Shown here: piece after piece, positions 37,651 to 46,249 of the stretch
Numbering within the stretch: the stretch's first letter is position 1
How the letters are laid out: every line of letters starts with the position of its first letter
Assembly: GCA_016844945.1 (NCBI GenBank)
Contig: JAERTJ010000198.1
Location: forward strand, 1 to 64,000
From: Fidelibacterota bacterium
GTDB taxonomy: Bacteria > Fidelibacterota > UBA8477 > JABMPR01
Direction of reading: 5' to 3'
DNA: 64,000 nt
The notes under the pieces: generated by a model
The model's input: only the letters and a program-made list of their open reading frames with translations
Told to the model about the DNA's origin: nothing
Databases searched by the model: none
Made by a program: the position numbers and the translations under genes

Positions 37651-38418
37651 ATGCCTGGTCGCCATGAAGATAAATACTTGATCCCCATGTCCTCCCTGAA
37701 TGATATTCGTGCGGCAATATTGCCTTATGCAATTCCAGATAATCATCGTGCATTGCAGGTTTCAAACATTTATGAAATCAGATCGATCTATTTTGATACC
37801 TTCGAATTGAAAGATTACTACGAGAAACATGCCGGCTTACAAATGCGTAAAAAATTACGCATGCGTGGTTACAACCAGTACAGCAACGACAGTGAGGTAT
37901 TCCTGGAGATCAAATGGAAGAACAATATGGCTATCTCCAAAGATCGAACGCCTCTCAAGTACAAGGATGCGGCAGCTCTCATGGCAGGCGGTGACCTTGA
38001 TAAATTCTTTCCCTATCGCAAGGACTTCCCTCATGCCAGGGAAAAGGCCAGTAAATTTTTATTCTACCTGAAGCGTAGTTCACGTGTTCCGGTGAATCTG
38101 GTGACTTACACGAGAGAAGCATTTATCGGAAAATTTAATCATTCTGACAGGATCACCTTCGATTCAAATATCAGATCCATGATGTATCCAGGGTTAGATG
38201 ACCTCTATGAGGAGCATCGTCTTAAGACCTTTCTTGACCGTGAATTCGTTTTGGAATACAAATCTGAAAATCCAGTTCCACCATGGTTTAAGCACATCAT
38301 CAGAAAATTCAATCTCAGAAAGCAAGCCTATTCAAAGTATGTGAGGGGCCTTGATGCTCACTATCGTCATATTGGCGACTGCGGTAAAGCAGAAATTGTT
38401 GCTATGAGTCATTTTTAG
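37651..38418 (+). CDS. VTC-domain protein (polyphosphate polymerase-like)
   Basis: The 255-residue cytoplasmic protein is a single VTC domain. EDKYLI (6-11), RSIYFDT (44-50), RKKLRMRGY (66-74) and FLEIKWK (84-90) form the basic tunnel wall of the triphosphate-tunnel fold. LVTYTREAF and FVLEYKSE continue it. In yeast Vtc4 this domain makes polyphosphate from ATP. Bacterial relatives are commonly encoded next to DUF4956 proteins, often with a CotH kinase, and their product is little known. Here the partner is DUF4956, 11 bp downstream, and no CotH gene is seen. All expected basic and acidic strand motifs appear intact, so activity is plausible. Confidence 0.85.
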   Translation: MPGRHEDKYLIPMSSLNDIRAAILPYAIPDNHRALQVSNIYEIRSIYFDTFELKDYYEKHAGLQMRKKLRMRGYNQYSNDSEVFLEIKWKNNMAISKDRTPLKYKDAAALMAGGDLDKFFPYRKDFPHAREKASKFLFYLKRSSRVPVNLVTYTREAFIGKFNHSDRITFDSNIRSMMYPGLDDLYEEHRLKTFLDREFVLEYKSENPVPPWFKHIIRKFNLRKQAYSKYVRGLDAHYRHIGDCGKAEIVAMSHF

Positions 38419-38429
38419 AAAGAAAGCAG

Positions 38430-39110
38430 ATGCAATTACAAGACCTACAATCACTGATGGACATGAATATTCGCACAGGGGATGTCCTCATCAATCTACT
38501 CGTTGCCTTTCTGTGTGGCTGGGTAATTGCCCAAACTTATAAGATCACTTTTGGAGGTGCGTCATACTCCAAGAGTATCGCCAACGCCCTGGTGGTGCTT
38601 TCCATGATTACATCAGTAGTCATAATCGTCATTGGCAATAATCTGGCGCGTGCATTTGGGTTGGTAGGTGCCATGTCCATCATTCGTTTTCGTACAGCTG
38701 TGAAGGACCCCATGGATATTGTTTTTATCTTTTTCTCTCTCTCAGTCGGGTTGGCTGCTGGTGTCGGTCTGGCACAGATTGCCATCATCGGTACCCTAAG
38801 TATAAGTGGGGTGCTCCTCGTGCTGAGTAAAGTGGGCTATGGTTCTGATCACTCACATGAAAATTTGCTGCAATTCGCTTATAGCGGGGATCATAATGGT
38901 GGAGAACCTCCTTACATGGAGGTCGTTCAAACTTTTTGTAGAACCTACACCATGATTAATGTCCGTTCTCTTGGAAGTAATGAGCAATATGAGATTTCCT
39001 ATTATGTCACACTGAGAGATCCAAAGAAGGGGAATGATTTTGTAAAAGCCCTTTCAAATATCAAAGATGTTGAGAAAATTAATCTTTATTCAGATGAATC
39101 ACTTTCTTAG
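38430..39110 (+). CDS. DUF4956 membrane protein
   Basis: The 226-residue protein has about four transmembrane helices (21-37, 53-69 and two within 97-133) and a soluble C-terminal domain of about 90 residues. The family-type motif AMSIIRFRTAVKDPMD lies at 81-96, between helices. Members are regularly found beside VTC-domain genes, as here. A membrane role in moving or organising the VTC product is a reasonable but untested inference. AAAG upstream of the ATG gives a weak ribosome site. The gene ends 90 bp before the GH2 gene, so the trio forms a sub-block inside the glucan locus. Confidence 0.83.
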   Translation: MQLQDLQSLMDMNIRTGDVLINLLVAFLCGWVIAQTYKITFGGASYSKSIANALVVLSMITSVVIIVIGNNLARAFGLVGAMSIIRFRTAVKDPMDIVFIFFSLSVGLAAGVGLAQIAIIGTLSISGVLLVLSKVGYGSDHSHENLLQFAYSGDHNGGEPPYMEVVQTFCRTYTMINVRSLGSNEQYEISYYVTLRDPKKGNDFVKALSNIKDVEKINLYSDESLS

Positions 39111-39200
39111 GAAAAGTGGTCCACCAAATCTTGAATAGTCGAACCCTGAGTTGTTCTCAATCAACAGGTTGCTAGTAGGTCTAATTTAAAAGGAAATACA

Positions 39201-41015
39201 ATGTTCAGAGTTCTGGTTATTCTATTCTTGAGTATGGTTGCTCATGGCTTTGAACCTCTTATTCAGAATATTTCCGGAAGACAGACAACCTCCCTTAATG
39301 GCATCTGGAATTACATCGTAGATCCCTATGAGAATGGTTTCTATAACTATCGCTATATCCCTTTCGATAGTGCTGGAGACCCAAGCAAGAGTGGGGGATA
39401 CTTCGCCAATCGAAAACCAACGCACGCTGCAGATCGGGTGGAGTATGATTTTGATTTGTCAGAACGTATCAAGGTCCCTGGTGACTGGAACAGCCAAAAA
39501 GAAAAATTGTTCTATTACGAGGGGACTATCTGGTACAAAAAATCATTCGACTATTCCAGACTGAAGGATGGGAATCGGATATTTATACATTTTGGAGCCG
39601 TGAACTATCAGGCTGATGTTTACTTAAATGGGCATAAACTGGGGGTCCACAAAGGTGGGTTTACACCCTTCAATTTTGAGATTACTGATCTTCTGAAAGA
39701 GTCTGACAACTTCCTCGTTGTAAAAGTTGATAATACGCGCAAAAAAGATGAGGTACCAACCGTCAATACGGATTGGTGGAATTTTGGTGGTTTGACCCGG
39801 GATGTGCAAGTCATTGAAGTTCCTGGAACCTTCGTACAGGACTATTTCATTCAGCTGGCTAAGAACTCTCAGAGAAAGATTACAGGCTATGTGCAACTCA
39901 ATGGGGCAGAGAAGGCAAATCAGAATGTTGAATTGATTATCCCTGGCTTGAAAATCAGAAAAAAACTGAAGACAGATGATCAAGGACGGGTTGATATTGA
40001 TATATCCTCAAGAAGGATAAAACACTGGTCGCCAGAGAACCCATTACTATACGATGTTACTCTCAAAACCACCTCAGATAAGATTACCGACCGCATTGGT
40101 TTTAGAAGCATTTCCACCAGGGGGCAGGACATTTTCCTCAATGGAAAATCCATTTTCCTGAAAGGAATTTGCATCCACGAAGAGAATCCCATTCGTGGTG
40201 GCAGGGCTTATAGTATGGAAGACTCAAAGCTACTTCTGGGCTGGGCGAAGGAATTGGGCTGTAACTATGTCCGTCTCGCACATTATCCACATAATGATAA
40301 CATGGTCAAGCTGGCTGATGAGATGGGAATTATGGTCTGGGAAGAAAATCCAGTCTACTGGACCATATCCTGGGAAAATGAATCGACCTATCAGACTGCG
40401 CAGCAGCAACTTAGGGAAGTTATATCACGTGACAAGAACCGGGCGTCTGTCATCATCTGGTCCATGGCAAATGAGACACCAGTGAGTCAGCCTCGTATGG
40501 ATTTTCTCATTGGCTTAAGGGAATTTGCCCTTAGTATGGATGATACACGACTGATCAGTGCTGCTCTCGAAATGCAAGGTGAAGGTCCAGGTGGTTTGAC
40601 ACGCAAAATTTCAGATCCTTTCGCAGAATATGTAGATGTTCTAGCCTTTAATCAATACATCGGATGGTACGATGGATTACCAGAAAAATGCGAGCAGATC
40701 AATTGGGCTATTGAGCAGGATAAACCTGTTATCGTTTCAGAGTTTGGTGGAGGAGCCCTCCAGGGGCATCACGGAGATAGTCTCACCATCTGGACCGAAG
40801 AATTTCAGGAATATCTCTACCGGGAATCCGTTGAAATGCTGGTGAGGATTCCTCAGCTCAGGGGAACAACTCCCTGGATTCTATCAGATTTTCATTCACC
40901 GCGTCGCGTATTACCGGGCATTCAGGATGGGTGGAATCGCAAAGGGCTAATCGGGGAAACAGGAACCAAGAAGAAAGCGTTTTATGTCATGCAGGATTTC
41001 TATAAGGATATCTGA
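39201..41015 (+). CDS. GH2 family beta-glycosidase, secreted
   Basis: The 604-residue protein follows AAAGGA and has a signal peptide ending near MVAHG. Order of domains: sugar-binding jelly roll (about 20-185, YYEGTIWYKKSF, VYLNGHKLGVHKGGFTPF), Ig-like sandwich (about 186-285), and TIM barrel (about 290-600). FLKGICIHEENP begins the barrel, VIIWSMANET gives acid/base E425, and VIVSEFGGGA gives nucleophile E514. The plan matches the beta-glucuronidase/beta-galactosidase/beta-glucosidase group of GH2. Between a mixed-linkage glucanase set and a cellobiose phosphorylase, an exo-beta-glucosidase role in the periplasm is likely. The exact sugar cannot be decided. Confidence 0.88.
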   Translation: MFRVLVILFLSMVAHGFEPLIQNISGRQTTSLNGIWNYIVDPYENGFYNYRYIPFDSAGDPSKSGGYFANRKPTHAADRVEYDFDLSERIKVPGDWNSQKEKLFYYEGTIWYKKSFDYSRLKDGNRIFIHFGAVNYQADVYLNGHKLGVHKGGFTPFNFEITDLLKESDNFLVVKVDNTRKKDEVPTVNTDWWNFGGLTRDVQVIEVPGTFVQDYFIQLAKNSQRKITGYVQLNGAEKANQNVELIIPGLKIRKKLKTDDQGRVDIDISSRRIKHWSPENPLLYDVTLKTTSDKITDRIGFRSISTRGQDIFLNGKSIFLKGICIHEENPIRGGRAYSMEDSKLLLGWAKELGCNYVRLAHYPHNDNMVKLADEMGIMVWEENPVYWTISWENESTYQTAQQQLREVISRDKNRASVIIWSMANETPVSQPRMDFLIGLREFALSMDDTRLISAALEMQGEGPGGLTRKISDPFAEYVDVLAFNQYIGWYDGLPEKCEQINWAIEQDKPVIVSEFGGGALQGHHGDSLTIWTEEFQEYLYRESVEMLVRIPQLRGTTPWILSDFHSPRRVLPGIQDGWNRKGLIGETGTKKKAFYVMQDFYKDI

Positions 41016-41097
41016 CGCAATGGCTTTGACAATTGAAATTAAATTTATAGAAATTGGCTAAAGAAGAGTTAGGTAAGGATAAAGGAGCAGGTTCACG

Positions 41098-42888
41098 ATG
41101 ACATTACACATCGTTGATAGTTCAATCGTTGTCATATACCTCATTGCAGTTGTGTTCATGGGGCTCTGGCTAAGAAAACGTGCAGGAGAAGGTATGGACG
41201 CCTACTTCCTGGGTGGTCGAAGTATTCCCTGGTACGTGCTCGGTGTTTCTAATGCCTCAAGTATGTTTGATATTGCCGGTACGATGTGGTTGGTGAGCAT
41301 GCTATTTATATACGGATTAAAGGGAACCTGGCTTCCCTGGTTGTGGCCAACATTTAATCAAATCTTCCTCATGGTTTATCTTGCTGTGTGGATCAGGCGT
41401 AGTGGTGTTGTAACGGGAGCCGAGTGGATAGGTACTCGTTTTGGGAAGGGGCGAGGTGCGGAACTTTCGCGGTTGGCCATTGTGGTGTTTGCCCTCATCT
41501 CCGTTGTGAGTTTTCTGATCTATGCCTACCAGGGGGTTGGCCGATTTGCGGCAGCTTTCTTACCCTGGGACTGGACCCCGGACACCTATGCCATGGTCTT
41601 GATGGGAATCACAACCTTTTATGTCATCCTGGGTGGTATGTTTAGTGTGGTCATCACCGATGTATTCCAGTTTGTGATGTTGGCTATTGCCTCAATATTT
41701 ATCGCCATTATCGCAATGACGAATGTAGCACCAGAGGTATTAAATGCCGTCATCCCAGATGGATGGAAAAACCTGTTCTTTGGCTACACCCTGGATCTGG
41801 ATTGGTCCAATCTTATCCCATCCGTTACAGACAAAATTGCAGCGGATGGATACAATATGTTTACCATCGTCTGGATGATGATGCTGTTCAAGGGCATTCT
41901 CACCAGTATGGCTGGAACAGCGCCAAACTATGATATGCAGCGTGTTCTGGCTACCAAAAGCCCCAGAGATTCTGCACTGATGAGTGGAATGGTATCAGCA
42001 GCTCTGGTTCCACGGTGGCTTATGATTGGTGGAATCGCGGTTTTAGGGCTGGCATTTTTCAGTGGTGAATTACGATCGATGGCAGGGGGCGCAGATTTTG
42101 AGATGCTCATGCCATTTGTGATTCGCGAGTTCTTTCCCATTGGTGTTACTGGCCTTGTCATTGCTGGTTTACTGGCAGCTTATATGAGTACTTTTGATTC
42201 AACAGTGAATGCAGGAGCAGCATATCTTGTAAACGATATCTATAAACGCTATATCGATCCTCATGCCAGTGAGAAGAAAACGATCTGGATGAGTTATGGT
42301 GCCAGTATCCTGATTGTTATCGTTGGTGTGATCATGGGAACTCAAGCCGAGAGTATCCATTCCGCCATGGGTTGGATCGTTACTGGACTATGGGGTGGAT
42401 TTACTATTCCAAACGTCTTGAAATGGCACTGGTGGCGTTTTAATGGCTATGGCTACTTCTGGGGTATGCTTTCTGGAATCGTAACAGCTATGGTCCTAGC
42501 TCAGATTGTTCCTGCCTCTGACTATCTATATTATTTTCCAGTCACCATGGGTATGGGAGCGTTGGGAAGTATTATTGGTAGTCTTATGACCAAACCAGAT
42601 GAGATGGAAGATTTGAAATCCTTTTATACCTCTGTACGCCCATGGGGGGTCTGGGGTCCTGTTGCTGCTGCAGTACACAAGGAAAATCCAGATTTTAAAA
42701 CGGATGCGTCTGCAGGTCGTGATTTGGGCAATGTTGCAGTGGGTATCATCTGGCAGACAACTCTGGTTGTAGGGCCAGTCTACCTGATTATCCGTGAATG
42801 GTATGCCATGGCAGGCGCCGTTGTGATTGCCGCTCTGGCTACCTATTGGCTCAAAAAACGCTGGTACGACGTTCTACCACAGGATTAA
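41098..42888 (+). CDS. Sodium:solute symporter (SSS family), second copy
   Basis: The 596-residue protein has about 13-14 transmembrane helices. MDAYFLGGRSIPWYVLGVSNASSMFDIAGTM is the SSS N-terminal region and GGMFSVVITDVFQFVML the central signature. AGLLAAYMSTFDSTVNAGAAYLVNDIYKRY is the conserved late segment with sodium-site serines and threonines. It differs strongly from the SGLT-type copy at 17746. AAAGGAG precedes the ATG. The next gene, 35 bp on, is a cytoplasmic cellobiose phosphorylase, so the likely cargo is cellobiose or short beta-glucan oligosaccharides, an inference from position only. Confidence 0.88.
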   Translation: MTLHIVDSSIVVIYLIAVVFMGLWLRKRAGEGMDAYFLGGRSIPWYVLGVSNASSMFDIAGTMWLVSMLFIYGLKGTWLPWLWPTFNQIFLMVYLAVWIRRSGVVTGAEWIGTRFGKGRGAELSRLAIVVFALISVVSFLIYAYQGVGRFAAAFLPWDWTPDTYAMVLMGITTFYVILGGMFSVVITDVFQFVMLAIASIFIAIIAMTNVAPEVLNAVIPDGWKNLFFGYTLDLDWSNLIPSVTDKIAADGYNMFTIVWMMMLFKGILTSMAGTAPNYDMQRVLATKSPRDSALMSGMVSAALVPRWLMIGGIAVLGLAFFSGELRSMAGGADFEMLMPFVIREFFPIGVTGLVIAGLLAAYMSTFDSTVNAGAAYLVNDIYKRYIDPHASEKKTIWMSYGASILIVIVGVIMGTQAESIHSAMGWIVTGLWGGFTIPNVLKWHWWRFNGYGYFWGMLSGIVTAMVLAQIVPASDYLYYFPVTMGMGALGSIIGSLMTKPDEMEDLKSFYTSVRPWGVWGPVAAAVHKENPDFKTDASAGRDLGNVAVGIIWQTTLVVGPVYLIIREWYAMAGAVVIAALATYWLKKRWYDVLPQD

Positions 42889-42923
42889 TAGAGTAAGAAT
42901 CATACAGATAGAAAGTTGAAGAC

Positions 42924-45365
42924 GTGAAATACGGCTATTTTGATGACGAGCAGCGTGAATATGTAATTACAAATCCAAAAACTCCCTGGCCCTGGATCAA
43001 TTATCTGGGCACCAAGGATTTCTTCCGCCTGATATCAAATACGGGTGGTGGATATGCCTTTTACCAGGATGCAAAATTGCGCCGTATTACTCGCTACCGC
43101 TATAACAGTGTACCCTTAGATCAGAGTGGAACTTATTTTTACATTAAGGATGGGGATGATGTCTGGAATCCCGGTTGGCAACCTACCCAAAAAAAACTAG
43201 ACAACTATTCTTGCCGACATGGTCTGGGTTACACCATCCTATCAGGTGAAAGGGGAGGACTCAAATCTGAAGTTACTCACCTGGTTCCACTGAATTTTAA
43301 AGGTGAAGTTCAACGCGTTGTTGTCAAAAATACCAGCAAGTTACCCAAGCGTTTTGATCTGTTTAGCTATGCTGAATGGGCACTCTGGGACGCTCAAGAT
43401 GATTCTACAAATTTCCAGAGGAACTTTTCCACAGGGGAAGTTGAGGTTGATGGACGAATCTTATATCACAAAACAGAATATAGGGAAAGACGTAATCACT
43501 ATGCCTTCTATGCTTGTAGTGAAAAGTCCTTTGATTTTGATACGGACCGTGAGTCCTTTCTTGGTCTCTATAATGGTCTGGATAATCCTCAGGTTGTTAC
43601 CGAAGGTAAATCAAAAAACTCCATTGCCCATGGCTGGTCACCCATAGCTTCTCATCATTTGAAATTTGAGCTATTTCCAGAAGAGTCCCGTGAGATCATA
43701 TTTGTCTTAGGCTATGCTGAGAATCCTCAGGATGAAAAATGGGCAGAACCCGGTGTGATTAACAAGCAGGTCGCCAAAGAAATGCATCACCAGTTCAAGA
43801 ATTCCAGACAGGTTGACAAGGCTATGAAGAAGCTACGCAAGCATTGGTCAAAGCTGTTGTCCACATACCGTTTGAAGGGACTAGACGAGCGCCTGGAACG
43901 TATGGTCAACACCTGGAATCCATACCAGTGTATGATCACCTTTAATCTTTCCCGAAGTGCTTCATATTTTGAAAGTGGGATTGGCAGGGGGATGGGCTTC
44001 CGTGATTCCAATCAGGATTTGATCGGGTTTGTCCATCAAATACCAGAGCGTGCCAGGGAGCGGATCCTTGATCTGGCTGCCACACAACTCCGCGATGGTG
44101 GTGCCTATCACCAATATCAACCCTTGACCAAGCGTGGAAATGATGAAGTCGGAACCGGTTTCAATGATGACCCGCTATGGCTGATTCTGTCTGTAACTGA
44201 GTATATCAAAGAGACAGGTGATTTCTCGATCCTTGATGAAGTCGTTGATTTTGAGAACGATCCTGACCAGGCAGCTCCCATGACTGAACACCTCAAGCGA
44301 TCTTTTGATCATGTGATCAATAATCTGGGACCTCACGGTTTACCCCTCATTGGACGGGCAGATTGGAATGATTGTTTAAATCTCAATTGTTTTTCAGAAA
44401 CGCCAGGTGAGTCATTTCAGACCACTGAGAATAAAGAAGGGGGACGTGCCGAATCCGTTTTTATCGCCGGAATGTTTGTGGCTTACGGCGCTGAATACGC
44501 CAGATTATGTCGCACGATTGACTTGAATGATGAGGCGCAACGTGCTGAGGATCAGGTGATTAGCATGAGAAAGGTAGTCTCGGAATCAGGTTGGGATGGA
44601 GAATGGTTCCTTCGAGCGTATGACCATTTTGGAGACAAGGTGGGTAGCTCAGAAAACGATGAGGGTCAAATCTTTATCGAGCCCCAGGGTATGTGTGTTA
44701 TGGCAGGTCTCGGTCTCGATGATGGTACTGCCATCAAAGCGCTGGATTCAGTAAAAGAACGATTGGAATGTGAACATGGTATTGTTCTAAATCAACCCCC
44801 TTATAGTGGTTACAAACTTAATTTGGGTGAAATCTCCACCTATCCACCTGGCTATAAAGAGAATGCAGGAATCTTTTGCCACAATAACCCCTGGATCACC
44901 ATTGCTGAAACCAAAGTAGGTAGAGGTAAACGGGCATTTGACACCTATAGCAAGATCGCTCCAGCATATCTGGAAGAAGTATCCGATCTCCACCGGACTG
45001 AGCCCTATGTGTATGCACAAATGATTGCAGGTATGGATGCGGCGAAACCAGGAGAAGCAAAGAATTCCTGGCTTACAGGTACAGCCTCTTGGAATTATTA
45101 TGCTATCACCCGTCACATTCTTGGGATTAAACCTGATTACAACGGATTGATTGTAGATCCCTGTATCCCAGGAGAATGGTCCGATTACACCGTTAAGAGA
45201 GATTTTAGAGGTGTTACCTATAAGGTCAAGATCAATAATCCTGAGCACCTGGAAAAGGGTGAAGTATCTCTGGTAGTAGATGGAGAACCGATCGAAGGAA
45301 ATTGCATCCCCCTCAAGGAAAAAGGGTCAGAATGTAAGGTGGTTGCTACCCTCAGGGCAGTCTAA
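42924..45365 (+). CDS. GH94 cellobiose phosphorylase
   Basis: The 813-residue cytoplasmic protein starts at GTG 42924 and has no signal peptide. It opens with [28 protein letters not shown], typical of cellobiose phosphorylase, and shows [17 protein letters not shown], the [11 protein letters not shown] motif and [11 protein letters not shown] with catalytic Asp483. Its length equals the family norm. It should convert cellobiose and phosphate to glucose 1-phosphate and glucose. It follows an SSS symporter and closes the right-hand glucan block, suggesting that beta-1,4 disaccharides from mixed-linkage glucan are imported and split here. Other GH94 specificities, such as cellodextrin or laminaribiose, are less likely from the N-terminal signature. 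Confidence 0.92.
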   Translation: MKYGYFDDEQREYVITNPKTPWPWINYLGTKDFFRLISNTGGGYAFYQDAKLRRITRYRYNSVPLDQSGTYFYIKDGDDVWNPGWQPTQKKLDNYSCRHGLGYTILSGERGGLKSEVTHLVPLNFKGEVQRVVVKNTSKLPKRFDLFSYAEWALWDAQDDSTNFQRNFSTGEVEVDGRILYHKTEYRERRNHYAFYACSEKSFDFDTDRESFLGLYNGLDNPQVVTEGKSKNSIAHGWSPIASHHLKFELFPEESREIIFVLGYAENPQDEKWAEPGVINKQVAKEMHHQFKNSRQVDKAMKKLRKHWSKLLSTYRLKGLDERLERMVNTWNPYQCMITFNLSRSASYFESGIGRGMGFRDSNQDLIGFVHQIPERARERILDLAATQLRDGGAYHQYQPLTKRGNDEVGTGFNDDPLWLILSVTEYIKETGDFSILDEVVDFENDPDQAAPMTEHLKRSFDHVINNLGPHGLPLIGRADWNDCLNLNCFSETPGESFQTTENKEGGRAESVFIAGMFVAYGAEYARLCRTIDLNDEAQRAEDQVISMRKVVSESGWDGEWFLRAYDHFGDKVGSSENDEGQIFIEPQGMCVMAGLGLDDGTAIKALDSVKERLECEHGIVLNQPPYSGYKLNLGEISTYPPGYKENAGIFCHNNPWITIAETKVGRGKRAFDTYSKIAPAYLEEVSDLHRTEPYVYAQMIAGMDAAKPGEAKNSWLTGTASWNYYAITRHILGIKPDYNGLIVDPCIPGEWSDYTVKRDFRGVTYKVKINNPEHLEKGEVSLVVDGEPIEGNCIPLKEKGSECKVVATLRAV

Positions 45366-45692
45366 CGACAACTGCATACAGAGTTCCTTTTCGTAATTTC
45401 TTCTGGCTCTACCCTTAGGTTCAAATGATTTATTGAACCCAACTTAAGAAGCTGTAGATCAGTCAAGTACAGTCTTTCATGTAAACCATGTTGGGTATTA
45501 ATCAACCACCTAATCGGAAAAGTTAAGGTGAGTGTGTTTGAAATCCTGGTTATCCTCACGTGATGACCCAGGGCACGTATAGCAGCCAGCAAAAGGATCA
45601 TCCTATCTCCCTAATGCTGGAGAACGTTTCTACCAAGAAGTCGAGGCAGTTGTACTTGTATTCCGTTTTAATTTCGAAATGCTTCTTTAAAT

Positions 45693-45726
45693 AACAGAAG
45701 TCCCGGTGCGTACCGAGACTTCTGTT
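45693..45726. repeat. Long hairpin (10-bp arm plus 4-bp inner stem)
   Basis: AACAGAAGTC (45693-45702) pairs with GACTTCTGTT (45717-45726), and inside it CGGT pairs with ACCG around a GCGT loop, with one C/A mismatch. No T-run follows on either strand, so simple termination is unlikely. It ends directly before an AAGGAGG sequence that could start translation of the small ORF at 45742. Confidence 0.65.
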
Positions 45727-45741
45727 GGCAAGGAGGGAATC

Positions 45742-45849
45742 ATTATAAAGGAGAGAGTTCTTTATTTGTCCCTACTTGCATCTTCGCTGGTGTTCTCCAT
45801 ACTATTAGTAATTAGTGAAATAAAAATTTTGCTTGCAGAACCGAATTGA
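45742..45849 (+). CDS. Possible 35-residue hydrophobic peptide with ATT start
   Basis: AAGGAGG stands five bases before ATT, and the frame then reads MIKERVLYLSLLASSLVFSI and continues for 15 further residues, LLVISEIKILLAEPN, before TGA. A positively charged start and a long hydrophobic stretch give the look of a single-pass small membrane protein or an isolated signal sequence. A second AAAGGAGAG followed by an in-frame TTG could give a shorter 27-residue form. No ATG is available. It may be a leader peptide for the downstream transporter operon, a gene remnant, or chance. Confidence 0.25.
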   Translation: MIKERVLYLSLLASSLVFSILLVISEIKILLAEPN

Positions 45850-46006
45850 TAATAGTGATAAAATTGATGATAATGCATAAGGCTTGATAAAATTCAAGAG
45901 AACTTATCCAAGTATAGTATTGAATCATGATTCTCACCGTCAATCAGGTCAATTCAATAGTGGGAGTCCTCTAGTTTCCTTCCTTTTTTAAATCCAGCCG
46001 CTCTGT

Positions 46007-46031
46007 AAATCATATCCTAATGATATGATTT
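46007..46031. promoter_or_regulatory. Perfect dyad upstream of sigma-54-like promoter (candidate enhancer)
   Basis: AAATCATATC (46007-46016) and GATATGATTT (46022-46031) are exact inverse complements around CTAAT. The centre is about 145 bp before the predicted start of the sigma-54-like promoter at 46138, a normal distance for an activator-binding enhancer. The arms differ from the short repeats upstream of the GH3 operon, so a different regulator is expected. Confidence 0.55.
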
Positions 46032-46137
46032 CCATATCTATCTGAATGAATACAGATCTTAAATCGGTGAGTATTTTTCTACTGAATACTATATAAGTGT
46101 AAAATATACAAATATATACGGTCAATAAGTAATTCCT

Positions 46138-46152
46138 TGGCACATGGCTTGT
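46138..46152 (+). promoter_or_regulatory. Sigma-54-like promoter for the MacB-type transporter operon
   Basis: TGGCAC-ATGGC-TTGT has a perfect -24 element and the correct 12-base offset. The -12 element has T where C is usual. Transcription would begin near 46164, about 85 bp before the first gene. The upstream dyad at 46007-46031 strengthens the call. Confidence 0.65.
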
Positions 46153-46249
46153 GTTAACCCATGTCATGACATCTGCAGGAAGCTTCAAAATTCGTTATTA
46201 AAAAAGTACTGAGAGCTTGCTGCATACACAAAACGCAGGGATGGGGTTT

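Larger units (their letters stand above)
45366..46249. other. 884-bp intergenic region with several regulatory signals
   Basis: This is the longest stretch without a clear gene. It contains a 15-bp hairpin (45693-45726), a small candidate ORF with non-ATG start (45742-45849), a perfect inverted repeat (46007-46031) and a sigma-54-like promoter (46138-46152). A 79-codon frame on the minus strand (45362-45601) has GGGAG five bases before its ATG. I cannot recognise its product, and it overlaps the end of the phosphorylase gene, so it is left uncalled. Nothing else was recognised. Confidence 0.6.

Noticed and set aside
41021-41036. TGGCTTTGACAATTGA before the second SSS symporter
   Set aside because: The GG and TG doublets are 13 rather than 12 bases apart, which RpoN does not tolerate.
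45362-45601. 79-codon frame on the minus strand with a fair ribosome site
   Set aside because: The product is unrecognisable and the frame overlaps the 3' end of the phosphorylase gene; not enough to call a gene.
45988-46188. 66-codon frame on the minus strand
   Set aside because: It runs through the dyad and sigma-54-like promoter, and its composition looks like translated AT-rich intergenic DNA.
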